DNA of 9,914 nt from CAXTTV01 sp964247295 (GCA_964247295.1 CAXTTV010000183.1:1-9914), one strand, 5' to 3'; positions 1 to 7,114 are shown, numbered from the stretch's first letter. Numbers and translations are program-made. The notes: generated by a model not told the origin, from the letters alone.

Positions 1-248
1 CAGATTGGAGAATGCAAACATAATCGAAAGTGACCCCTTTTCTTACGGCTACCTGTGATTTCCTGCCTATCTTACCACGATAGCGGCTTCAAACCGTGCA
101 AATGAATATTTAGTAGGAGTATTAGTAATTAGTATATGATCTCCTCTGTAAAAAGGGCCCGTTCTTGTTTTCTAGTATGCTCGATATATTAAGGGCCCCC
201 TTCTTATTATAAGGGGCCCTCCCTCATAAACGTCGCAAAATCAGAGAT
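1..248. other. Non-coding region at the left edge
   Basis: No convincing reading frame is visible on either strand. The stretch is AT-rich around 105-150, where TTAGTA occurs three times within 25 bases (110-115, 122-127, 129-134). From 151 on it contains three copies of GGGCCC (155-160, 193-198, 214-219), the last two forming the hairpin listed separately. I see no RNA gene or clear promoter here. It probably holds the 3' end region of the minus-strand operon to its right. Confidence 0.6.
192..220 (-). terminator. Probable terminator of the MerR operon
   Basis: The arms AGGGCCCCCTT (192-202) and AAGGGGCCCT (211-220) pair with a single one-base bulge around the 8-base loop CTTATTAT. The hairpin starts 28 bases past the stop codon of the minus-strand membrane protein gene. 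Read on the minus strand, the stem is followed by TTAATATAT, an imperfect U-rich tract, so termination efficiency is uncertain. A third GGGCCC at 155-160 could form an alternative pairing with either arm. Confidence 0.55.
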
Positions 249-833
249 CTAATGGACAGGTTCAGTTAGATCATCTTTCGTTTCTGGATCTTTTATTACG
301 GAGTTTATACGCTCGTTAAGTGCGGCTAACAGGTCGTCTCGCTGATCAACGTTCAATAAAATGGTGATCACGGTCAACATTCGCCCATTAATCTTGAGTT
401 CCAATGGCCAATGAAGGGTTAACAACACTGTCCCCTGATCAGAAAAACAGACAATTAAACTCTGTTCATTCGCTTTGTAATAGGCGTTGAGCGGCTCTAG
501 CACTGATACATGCTTCCGCGTCTCCTGGGCACTGCAAATACTGGTAAGTGGAATATCCACTTTGAAGGTGAAACCATAACGCAAATTGAGGTGTGTATCC
601 GTCAACGAATGCCTGGTCCAGATGGGCGAGAGCATCCTAATCGCAAGAAATAGGTGCAAGCCTATCGATACCCCTATAATAGAGAATCTGAGCCAGAACA
701 TGGGTACAAAGGATAAGGCACACAACTCTAAAACACTGCTTTCAACAATAAATAAAAAAAGCAGAACACCTACGATACTTAAATAGGAACCGCGTTGAGC
801 TGTGTAACTAAACGTTTTGGCTTTTTTTTGCAT
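249..833 (-). CDS. Two-helix membrane protein with possible PH-like domain
   Basis: The 194-residue product has two hydrophobic segments near residues 17-41 and 46-69. After them comes a soluble C-terminal part of about 120 residues rich in predicted beta strands. The pattern from residue 75 (a basic turn, then a strand-like LNLRYG and IPLTSI) resembles the bacterial PH-like (bPH) domains that follow paired helices in many Gram-positive and Chloroflexota membrane proteins. The fold is an inference from that pattern, not a firm family match. The start ATG (831-833) has AAAGGA (minus strand, 841-846) seven bases upstream. That start lies inside the 3' end of the MerR gene (26-base overlap), so the two are very likely co-transcribed and translationally coupled. 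It may be the effector or sensor partner of that regulator. No catalytic motif is seen and the function is unknown. Confidence 0.75.
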   Translation of the reverse strand: MQKKAKTFSYTAQRGSYLSIVGVLLFLFIVESSVLELCALSFVPMFWLRFSIIGVSIGLHLFLAIRMLSPIWTRHSLTDTHLNLRYGFTFKVDIPLTSICSAQETRKHVSVLEPLNAYYKANEQSLIVCFSDQGTVLLTLHWPLELKINGRMLTVITILLNVDQRDDLLAALNERINSVIKDPETKDDLTEPVH

Positions 834-1674
834 TTAACATTCCTTTCGGTTGATCCACCGAGCCGACCAGGGCGTTCCAACATTCAATCTCTACGAAAAA
901 GCGATGCTGGGCTGGCGATATATTCGTCAATACCATACTTTTAAGTATCTCGGCGAAAGGACCCTCCAGCCGTTGACCATCACTATAGGCCTGATTAAAA
1001 GCCATGATGATAGCCTGTATATCTTCGCTATTTTTATACTCTTCTATTACTGCATCAACCTCCGGTGCATTTTCAGCTACCGTAGCCAGCATCGCCAATT
1101 TCTCATTGAAAACAAGCAGACTTTCAAGCAATTGAGGCTTTTGTGTAACGAAATCGTGCTCAGCTTTCAGCAAAGTTTCTCTGTAATCAACCGGCCAATC
1201 AAAGCCATCAAAGATCTGCCAAAACGTCTTCTCCATCTCTATAAGAGATGGACTCACCGTCTTCAACCGCTCTCCTAATAGATCTTTGATGATCTCAAAG
1301 CTGGCAGATGTGACTGGCCGATCAATCTTCGCGACTCTCTCTTCAGAGAGAATGGCTTGTATCCGCCCGCGTCGCTCCCCTAACACGCGCATCTGATCCG
1401 CTAACTCGGTATCCAGCGCCTGTAGAATCTGGCGCAATGTATGCTCGTGAGAGGCATCACCTAAAATCATCTTGATTTGTCTGAGGGTCAGGCCGAATGT
1501 CTGCATATGACGAATCTGTTTTAAGCGAAGCAAATCCTGTGCGTTGTAAAGGCGGTACCCCCCCTCGGTCCGATCTGCTTCGGAAAGCAAACCCACTTTG
1601 TGGTAATGGCGGATCGTCTTTGCTGTGACACCAAGCAATTGGGCCACTTCTCCAATCTGCAATAATTTCCTCAT
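808..1674 (-). CDS. MerR-family transcriptional regulator
   Basis: The product is a DNA-binding activator/repressor of 288 residues. Residues 4-24 (QIGEVAQLLGVTAKTIRHYH) form the helix-turn-helix, followed by the wing with the family pattern KVGLL and GGYRLY, and a second helical pair to about residue 65. A helical dimerisation stretch follows. The last 170 or so residues form an all-alpha effector domain that I cannot assign. The C-terminal part has a single cysteine (ECW), so a CueR- or MerR-type metal site is unlikely and an organic ligand more likely. I chose the ATG at 1672-1674 because AAAGGA (1684-1689) lies nine bases upstream. The upstream ATG at 1699-1701 would add nine residues but abuts the promoter -10 box and would lie at or before the transcript start. 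It is first in a two-gene operon with the membrane protein and probably regulates itself through the dyad at 1711-1729. Confidence 0.9.
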   Translation of the reverse strand: MRKLLQIGEVAQLLGVTAKTIRHYHKVGLLSEADRTEGGYRLYNAQDLLRLKQIRHMQTFGLTLRQIKMILGDASHEHTLRQILQALDTELADQMRVLGERRGRIQAILSEERVAKIDRPVTSASFEIIKDLLGERLKTVSPSLIEMEKTFWQIFDGFDWPVDYRETLLKAEHDFVTQKPQLLESLLVFNEKLAMLATVAENAPEVDAVIEEYKNSEDIQAIIMAFNQAYSDGQRLEGPFAEILKSMVLTNISPAQHRFFVEIECWNALVGSVDQPKGMLNAKKSQNV

Positions 1675-1683
1675 GTATGCCCA

Positions 1684-1689
1684 TCCTTT
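1684..1689 (-). promoter_or_regulatory. Ribosome binding site that sets the MerR start
   Basis: On the minus strand this reads AAAGGA, nine bases before the ATG at 1672-1674. It supports the shorter MerR protein over the reading that begins at 1701. Confidence 0.7.
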
Positions 1690-1701
1690 CAATCTCTCCA
1701 T

Positions 1702-1733
1702 ACTATAAAACCTTGCCCCTGGGACAAGGTCAA
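1702..1733 (-). promoter_or_regulatory. MerR-type promoter with operator dyad
   Basis: On the minus strand TTGACC (1728-1733) and TATAGT (1702-1707) match -35 and -10 boxes separated by 20 bases, too long for normal sigma-70 use. MerR-family activators untwist just such 19-20-bp spacers. The spacer holds a near-perfect dyad, CCTTGCCCCTGGGACAAGG (1711-1729 as written on the plus strand), in which eight of nine base pairs match around a central T. The dyad overlaps the end of the -35 box, as in known MerR operators. The expected transcript start is near 1695, giving a leader of about 20 bases before the MerR ATG. The site therefore predicts autoregulation of the MerR/membrane-protein operon. 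The divergent nuclease gene lies 200 bases away, so control of it is less certain. Confidence 0.8.
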
Positions 1734-1933
1734 GAGATACATTGTCAAGATCTGAAGATTTTATACACCCTATTTCTATTTCAATAGCAATAAGTTAATA
1801 CCTGCATAATAATCTATTAAAGAATGGGGTTCATAATATAGGTGTTATTGAGTGATTGCAAGCTCATGTTAACACTATGTCGTTGTTCGACCATATTATT
1901 TTGAATGGGTAATTCCAAAGTAAGGATGCTTCA

Positions 1934-2408
1934 ATGAAGAAATTTGCGTTGCTCCTGAGTCTGCTCTTTTTATTAATGGTCGCGTTTGTGCCTGCTCATG
2001 CTTCCGCGCACCCGGTGACTCCTACNNNNNNNNNNTGCTTATCCCGATTCTAGTTGTACACCAGGCGCGGTTTTCGATGTGACCGCCAGCGATGTCTGCA
2101 CACCGGGCTATTCTAGCAAAGTCCGCAATGTCTCAACGGCAACTAAAAATCTGGTCTACTCTAATTATGGGATCGCCAGCCACACGAGCGGCCAGTACGA
2201 GGTCGATCACTTCATTCCCCTGGAACTGGGGGGTTCCAATGATATTTCTAATCTGTGGCCCGAGCCAGCCAGCCCCACACCTGGTTTCCACCAAAAAGAT
2301 AAAGTCGAAAATTACCTGCATGCTCAGGTCTGCTCCGGCAAAATAACCCTGCAAGAAGCGCAGAACGAGATTGTAAACGACTGGGTCGCCGTATACAATC
2401 AAATCTAA
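1934..2408 (+). CDS. Secreted HNH-type nuclease, interrupted by assembly gap
   Basis: The gene opens with ATG at 1934, seven bases after AAGGA (1922-1926). Residues 1-25 form a classic signal peptide: MKK, a leucine-rich core, and the cleavage motif ASA before HPVTP. After ten N (2026-2035) the frame resumes with AYPDSSCTPGAVFDV and the nuclease core. That core has DH in EVDHFIPLELGG, the asparagine of SNDISNLWPE, then FHQKDKVEN. Together these fit the His-Asn-His metal-finger (beta-beta-alpha) endonuclease layout, with a likely DNA substrate. Two cysteines (DVCTPGYS and QVCSG) could form a disulfide in the exported protein. The 5' part and the core are out of frame by the literal N count, but they join if the true gap is a multiple of three bases. 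I treat them as one gene whose exact length is unknown. A role in nutrient scavenging or competition is inference. Confidence 0.8.
2026..2035. other. Assembly gap (10 N)
   Basis: Ten undetermined bases lie between the signal peptide and the nuclease core of the HNH gene. The round number suggests a placeholder, not a measured length. Confidence 0.98.
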
Positions 2409-2456
2409 GGCACAAATACACGTTACTTTAATTAAAGCACCCAAAGATTGATAAGA

Positions 2457-2525
2457 GATCAAAAAGTCTCCAAGGATGCACAACGCTCTGGGTTACCTGG
2501 AGCATTTCCTGGAGGCTTTTTGATC
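2457..2525 (+). terminator. Strong hairpin terminator after the HNH gene
   Basis: The outer arms GATCAAAAAGTCTCCAAGG (2457-2475) and CCTGGAGGCTTTTTGATC (2508-2525) pair with only a mismatch and a bulge. The 32-base interior can extend the fold through ATGC/GCAT (2476-2479 with 2502-2505) or a stem GCTCTGG/CCTGGAGC. The GC-rich part is followed on the plus strand by TTTTT and, slightly later, TTTTTT (2530-2535). The minus strand also shows a T run after the stem (2461-2465), so it could work in both directions. It isolates the nuclease gene from the leucine-rich-repeat gene, which therefore needs its own promoter between about 2526 and 2600. I see no convincing -35/-10 pair there. Confidence 0.8.
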
Positions 2526-2608
2526 TCTGTTTTTTAGATTATACTGATAAACCTCTGATACTTTTTAACCATCTAACCAAATAAGCCACTTATCACAGGG
2601 ATGTATAT

Positions 2609-3925
2609 ATGTTTGATAAAACTCGGATGATACTCGCACACTCTGGCTTACCAGATCGGGAAAGTAACCTGATTATAGAATTGGAGCGCTTCCTTCGGGA
2701 AAATGGGGCCTTACAAAGGGATAAGCCTTTTCCTGTTATCAATAAAGATGCATCTGATCAAGCTGAAGAACCGGTCGGTTGCGTGATTGAAAAGCAGGCG
2801 GTGATCGCTATATCGCTGCGATACTGCGATATATCTACTCTGCCACAATCTCTCAATCAACTTGGTTCCTTACGCCATCTCGATCTCACGGGAAACAGAC
2901 TTACCTCTTTACCTGCTTCATTGGAAGATTTATCCCAATTACAGCGGCTGATTGTGGACAATAATCAGTTGACGACGCTACCACACTCTCTTGGAAATTT
3001 GAGTAGTCTGAAAGAGCTCCACGCTGATAGCAATCGGCTCGCTTCCCTGCCCGAGACAATCTTTCAACTTGATAAACTTGAAACGCTCCGCCTCTACAAT
3101 AATCAGTTCACAACTCTGCCAAACAATATGGATCGATTGCGCAGCCTCAAAGACTTTAGTATTGGGAGAAACCTGTTAGAGGGGCTTCCTGGCTCTCTCT
3201 GGCAGCTTCAGAACCTTCAGATCTTAAATATCGCGGAGAATAGGCTAACCAGGATATCAGAACAAATAGGTATCCTTAAAGGGCTACACACGCTGGATCT
3301 TGGGCATAATTATCTCACAGCACTTCCAGACTCTTTGAGTGATCTCACCAATCTCACGTTTTTTCTTTATATCAGCAATAATCGCCTCACAGAGTTATCC
3401 GAGTCTCTTTTTGAGAGAATGGATACGTTACGCTATTTAAATGTCACAGACAACAGGTTAACAAAACTTCCTGAAAGTCTTGGCAAGCTGATCAACCTTC
3501 GAGAATTAAGGCTCTATAATAACCAGTTAATGACCCTACCCCATTCATTCGGCGGTCTTAGAAATCTGAAAGAGCTTCATCTGATGAATAACCATCTGAC
3601 CGCTCTTCCAGAATCGTTCGGGCAACTTCAACAGTTAAAGGAATTGCGCATCTCCAACAATCGTCTTACAAGGTTGCCCGAATCCCTTAGTAGACTAACC
3701 CGGCTGACAACTTTGGATTTGAGAAATAATCAGCTTTCTTCTCTTCCCAAAGATCTCAAAAATCTGACGTTCCTGGATCTGAGGGCGAACCGCCTGACCT
3801 CTCTTCCAGAGGAGTTGAGAGAGCTTCCACATCTTGAAAAACTGGATCTGCGCTGGAATAAGCTTTCTTCAATTCCCTCGTGGTTTCAAGATCTTGAGAA
3901 ACGTGGCTGCACTATCCTTCTATAG
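2609..3925 (+). CDS. Leucine-rich-repeat protein (16 repeats)
   Basis: The 438-residue product has no signal peptide or membrane helix, so it is probably cytosolic. Residues 1-67 are a non-repeat cap with an amphipathic helix (NLIIELERFL). From residue 68 to the end run 16 leucine-rich repeats, mostly 23 residues long. They follow the pattern LxLxxNxLTxLPxSLxxLxxLxx, the typical bacterial/plant-type consensus. Repeats 8 and 9 are 24 residues long and repeat 14 only 20. The protein ends in RGCTILL, a common capping end. LRR solenoids bind other proteins, but no Roc/COR GTPase, NEL ligase, kinase or other catalytic domain is attached, so the partner is unknown. The ATG has CAGGGA (2596-2601) just upstream. 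The gene converges on the flavoprotein gene with an 18-base gap. Confidence 0.92.
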   Translation: MFDKTRMILAHSGLPDRESNLIIELERFLRENGALQRDKPFPVINKDASDQAEEPVGCVIEKQAVIAISLRYCDISTLPQSLNQLGSLRHLDLTGNRLTSLPASLEDLSQLQRLIVDNNQLTTLPHSLGNLSSLKELHADSNRLASLPETIFQLDKLETLRLYNNQFTTLPNNMDRLRSLKDFSIGRNLLEGLPGSLWQLQNLQILNIAENRLTRISEQIGILKGLHTLDLGHNYLTALPDSLSDLTNLTFFLYISNNRLTELSESLFERMDTLRYLNVTDNRLTKLPESLGKLINLRELRLYNNQLMTLPHSFGGLRNLKELHLMNNHLTALPESFGQLQQLKELRISNNRLTRLPESLSRLTRLTTLDLRNNQLSSLPKDLKNLTFLDLRANRLTSLPEELRELPHLEKLDLRWNKLSSIPSWFQDLEKRGCTILL

Positions 3926-3943
3926 TTTCGGATTATAATCAAA

Positions 3944-5371
3944 TCAGGCTCGTGGTGATATGACTTTTTTAGCGCGCGGGCTCTCCTGACTCAAGCGCAT
4001 CTGACCCGTATCTGGCCCTAACAATGCGGAGATCAGCCAATCTGTGACTAATCGAATCCGCTTCGCCCATGAGGGGATGCGCTCAAGATAGACCAGATGC
4101 CAGAGAATAAAGGCGGGGAAGCCACTGAAGGTGAAACGTCCGATCTCCGCTACCCCTGTCCGGTGACCAATCAAGGCGAGGTGTCCCTGGGTAGAGTACC
4201 GATACGTGGGTGCCTGCTTCCCAGCATAATCTAGGGCGATGGTCGCTCCTACATATTTTCCCTGCTGGCCAGCAGCCTGGGCGGTCGCGGGGACAGGTTC
4301 ATTTGTAGACGAGTCGTAGGCCCAGGCCGAGTCTCCAATGACATATACGTCCTGGTTGTCAGGAATCCGCAGATGCTCATCTACGATAAACGCGCCGATA
4401 CGTGCGTGCTTTACTGGCAACTGTTGCACTACATTCGGCGGGGTCACCCCTGCCGCCCAGAAAAGCGTTCGCATAGGAATAATCTCTTTATCTGTCGTAA
4501 CGCTGGTCTCGCTGGCAGCGGTGATCGCGGTTCCAGTGAGAACTTCAATCCCCTGCTGCTCAAGAACTTTCTGCACCATCTTTGAGGTTTCTGGACTGCC
4601 CATCGGCAGCACACGATCAGCATGCCCGATCACGATGATACGAATCGACGCGTCCTGCAACCAGGGGTATTCTCTGAAAAGCCCCGAAACAATATAGTCG
4701 TGAATAATCGCGGCCAGCTCAACTCCGGTATCACCGGCCCCTCCAACCACAAAGGTCAACCAGGCTTTACGCTCTTCCATGTCTGTGGTCTGGTGAGCTG
4801 ACTCGACGGCATCAATCAGGTGGTTGCGCAATTGCAGCGCATCGGATGGCGCACGAAATGGAATGGCGTTCTCTCGCAGCCCTGGTAGATCCGGGATTGC
4901 GGTATGGCTCCCCAGCGCGATTACGAGACGATCATATGGCCGCGAACCGGCTGAGGTCTGTACCTCTTTATGGTCAAGGTCAATACCCTCGACATCCGCG
5001 TGCAAAATATGAAAACGTCGGTTCTTTTGAAAGTTGCGGATCGGCACCACCACATTATTTGGAGTTGTGCGGCCATTGGCCGCCGTCCACAATAAAGGCG
5101 CGAACAACATATCATTATCGCGATTAACCACCAGCACACTGGTTCCATCGGCAAGATCCATCTGCTGATCCAGCTTGAGGGCTGTCTGCAATCCTCCAAA
5201 GCCAGCCCCCAGTATCAAAATGCGGTTATTTGATCGTCGATACGAGGCTTCGCTCTCGCTCAAATGCTTTTCAGGTTTCACTCTCGCGGCAATTTGCTTG
5301 CTCCGCATTCCAAGCAAAGCCGCGCCAGCTCCTACACCTAACACTATACCTAACGCTGTATCTTTCCGCAT
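3944..5371 (-). CDS. Type II NADH dehydrogenase-like FAD oxidoreductase
   Basis: The 475-residue protein belongs to the NDH-2 / FAD-dependent pyridine nucleotide oxidoreductase family, which passes electrons from NAD(P)H through FAD to quinones at the inner membrane face. Visible motifs are the FAD-binding GAGFGG (55-60), a second dinucleotide fold GAGDTG in VGGAGDTGVELA (about 211-216), WAAGV near 306, the second FAD site VYVIGD (342-347) and PATAQAAGQQG (361-371), which lies near the quinone site. The C-terminal region 417-451 is hydrophobic and amphipathic (WHLVYLERIPSW, DWLISALLG), as in the membrane anchor of NDH-2. Unusually, a short hydrophobic segment at residues 6-21 precedes the FAD fold. 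I chose the ATG at 5369-5371 because GAGGA (5380-5384) lies eight bases upstream. A GTG at 5396-5398 would add nine residues and also has a purine-rich stretch before it. The gene symbol is left empty because the substrate is unproven. Confidence 0.88.
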   Translation of the reverse strand: MRKDTALGIVLGVGAGAALLGMRSKQIAARVKPEKHLSESEASYRRSNNRILILGAGFGGLQTALKLDQQMDLADGTSVLVVNRDNDMLFAPLLWTAANGRTTPNNVVVPIRNFQKNRRFHILHADVEGIDLDHKEVQTSAGSRPYDRLVIALGSHTAIPDLPGLRENAIPFRAPSDALQLRNHLIDAVESAHQTTDMEERKAWLTFVVGGAGDTGVELAAIIHDYIVSGLFREYPWLQDASIRIIVIGHADRVLPMGSPETSKMVQKVLEQQGIEVLTGTAITAASETSVTTDKEIIPMRTLFWAAGVTPPNVVQQLPVKHARIGAFIVDEHLRIPDNQDVYVIGDSAWAYDSSTNEPVPATAQAAGQQGKYVGATIALDYAGKQAPTYRYSTQGHLALIGHRTGVAEIGRFTFSGFPAFILWHLVYLERIPSWAKRIRLVTDWLISALLGPDTGQMRLSQESPRAKKVISPRA

Positions 5372-5379
5372 AGATAGTA

Positions 5380-5384
5380 TCCTC
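5380..5384 (-). promoter_or_regulatory. Ribosome binding site that sets the NDH-2-like start
   Basis: On the minus strand this reads GAGGA, eight bases before the ATG at 5369-5371. It favours that start over the GTG at 5396-5398, which has only AGAAGAG ahead of it. Confidence 0.55.
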
Positions 5385-5430
5385 ACATTCTCTGTCACAT
5401 ATTACTCTTCTCATACAAACTTTTGATGGT

Positions 5431-5451
5431 ATTATACTATCCCAAATTATA
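5431..5451 (-). promoter_or_regulatory. Possible -10 boxes for the flavoprotein gene
   Basis: The minus strand carries two exact TATAAT hexamers, at 5431-5436 and 5446-5451, in the 124 bases between the MFS gene and the flavoprotein start. Neither has a good -35 box at the usual distance (the best are CGTTGT and TCCAGT-like), so this is a weak promoter call. It would let the flavoprotein be expressed independently of the MFS gene upstream. Confidence 0.35.
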
Positions 5452-5495
5452 TGACTGGATGAATGTTAACAACGTTACATATATAGCTAGAGTAG

Positions 5496-6706
5496 CTAAT
5501 CAACAGCCCGAATAACCGGATGCAATAGCCCCAGGTCAATGATAAGCATGCTAAGCAACCCACCAATGATGAAAACATTCGATGCCCCGATCCAATCCGC
5601 GATGATTCCCGCGAGAGCGTAACCTACAGGGGTTAAACCAGATGATCCAAGTGCGTCAATACTTGAAACTCGCCCTAGAAGATCTGTGGAAACTAGCTCT
5701 TGAAGGCTCTGAGCCCAGCTTAGATTAACGGTATTAATCATGCCTGGACAATACAAAAGATGAGGCTCAATCCAACAAATGGGAGCGGTAAGCCCATTAG
5801 AAAAATCATCAGGCTGGCAACTATCCAGGCTCCGTACAGAAGATACCCTCGATGGCGCAAACGTTTCCTGCGGCCAATCAGGATCGCGGACAGCACTGAG
5901 CCAATCGCAGAGATACCCATGAGCAGGCCATACATCTGCGCATTTGCTCCAAATCTTTGCTTTACCAATAGTGGTAAGGCCGTCTCCATCGGGCCTGCCA
6001 GCGTCAGGTTGCTCAAACCGGCAATCGAGATGGTAATCCATAGCCAGGGTGAGCGCATCACGGTCCCAAGCCCCTCGCGCAAATCTTGCAGGGCACTTGC
6101 CTCGACAGCAAGCTTTTGGGAAAAAGCCCGTTTTTGCGGTACCATCAACAAACAAATGCCGGATAATATAAAAGAAATAGCATTCAAAGCAAAGGCCAGG
6201 GCAGTTCCACCCGATGCAATAATCAAGCCAGCAAGTGCCGGGCCAATCATCAGCGTAAATTCCGAGCTCAAACTTCTCAATGAATTAGCGCTTGTAAGAT
6301 CCTCTCCCGCTACTATATCAGGTACGATCGCAATATAGGCCGGGAAGAAAAAGGCATCTACAAATCCAAAGAGGCCGCTCGCGATGAGCACCTGCCAGAT
6401 CTCCAATCGCTGGGCAAAGGCGAGGACCGCTATCGCAATCACAATCAGGGCGCGGAACACGTCCGAGGCCAGCATCAGATGCAGACGCGAGAAGCGATCG
6501 ACGGCGACCCCACCAAATAATAGGAAGAGGATCATTGGTACGCTGGAGCAGACGAGCACCAGCCCCATTACAGCCGCCGATCCCGTTTTCTCCAACACCC
6601 ACCATGCCAGAGCTACTGTATAAAAGCTATCTCCCAAACGAGAAATCGTCTGACCGCTCCACAGCAGCGAAAATGAGGGATTCCTCAAAGATCTCATGAC
6701 ATGCAT
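5496..6706 (-). pseudogene. MFS exporter (EntS-like), split by a one-base frameshift
   Basis: The combined product of about 403 residues is a 12-helix major facilitator of the EntS-like (MFS_3) group, a drug or siderophore exporter of the cytoplasmic membrane. The N-terminal frame (5738-6706, 322 residues) starts RSLRNPSFSLLWSGQTIS and shows motif A, GGVAVDRFSRLHLM, after helix 2. It stops at TGA (5738-5740) after FCIVQA. The remaining 81 residues continue in another frame from the overlapping ATG (5739-5741): INTVNLSWAQSLQELV, then LLGRVSSIDALGSSGL, a conserved MFS_3 motif, and the last helices. Restoring one base near 5741 joins both frames. No slippery heptamer or ribosome site is seen at the junction, so a sequencing error or recent mutation is likelier than programmed shifting or two coupled genes. 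The start ATG (6704-6706) has GGAAGGG 11 bases upstream. Confidence 0.82.
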
Positions 6707-6871
6707 AAATATAGCAACCCTTCCTCACTCTATAGAACCGTCATTCATGTTTTATTATGATACAATTAAAGCAAAGTGGTAGCAAAATGGCGTGTAACAA
6801 TGTCGAAAATATTCCCTCCAGAAAAGATATGACACCCAATGTTGCCATCTTCGCGCAGAAAGAGAATAGAA

Positions 6872-7114
6872 ATGTCATCAGCACTTCAACTCTTCAATGT
6901 GCGGCTGTACTACGTGACTGGAGCGTTGTTACTTCTGGTGGGCGTACTGGTAATGCTCGCAGTACCCGTACAAACAATGATAGGAAATCTGCACACCTGG
7001 GATGGGCTTGTGGGATCACTTTGTGCCGTCATTCTCTAGCTCACCGGCATCTATGCCGAGCTTCGAGGCAGAAATTTCCTCAAGCGGGCGCAAGGACAAG
7101 TAAAAGCTGATTAG
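6872..7114 (+). pseudogene. Small two-helix membrane protein with in-frame TAG
   Basis: The frame from ATG 6872 encodes SSALQLFNVRLYY, a strong helix (TGALLLLVGVLVMLAV), a short loop containing HTWDGL, and the start of a second helix (VGSLCAVIL). It then meets TAG at 7037-7039. The same frame continues without other stops for 24 codons (LTGIYAELRGRNFLKRAQGQ and then VKAD) to TAG at 7112-7114. That completes the second helix and a basic cytosolic tail. The repaired protein would be 80 residues. A CAG-to-TAG change would explain the stop. The sequence AAAGAGAA before the start is a weak ribosome site, and an ATG at 6839 would add 11 residues without one. I do not recognise the family. It stands upstream of two acetyltransferase genes on the same strand and diverges from the MFS gene. 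It could be a true pseudogene, a sequencing error or a short protein ending at the first stop. Confidence 0.6.

Noticed and set aside
850..1278. 142-codon plus-strand frame opposite the MerR gene
   Set aside because: It lies entirely antisense to a well-supported MerR gene, with no family resemblance and no ribosome site.
2133..2483. 116-codon minus-strand frame over the HNH gene
   Set aside because: It is antisense to the recognised HNH core and starts inside the terminator hairpin.
3931..3940. Perfect palindrome GATTATAATC between the LRR and flavoprotein genes
   Set aside because: It is AT-rich and too weak for a terminator, and a 10-base palindrome this simple may be chance.
5486..5500. 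TAGCTAGAGTAGCTA hairpin beyond the MFS stop codon
   Set aside because: It has a short AT-rich stem, a three-base loop and no T run, so it is not supported as a terminator.
5760..6338. 192-codon plus-strand frame over the MFS gene
   Set aside because: The protein is rich in Arg, Pro and Ser as expected for the antisense of a membrane protein, and the minus strand shows clear MFS motifs.
6757..7110. 117-codon open frame across the small membrane protein
   Set aside because: Its protein is low-complexity, rich in Ser, Arg and Asn, with no hydrophobic pattern. The overlapping frame encodes clear membrane helices, so this is a shadow.
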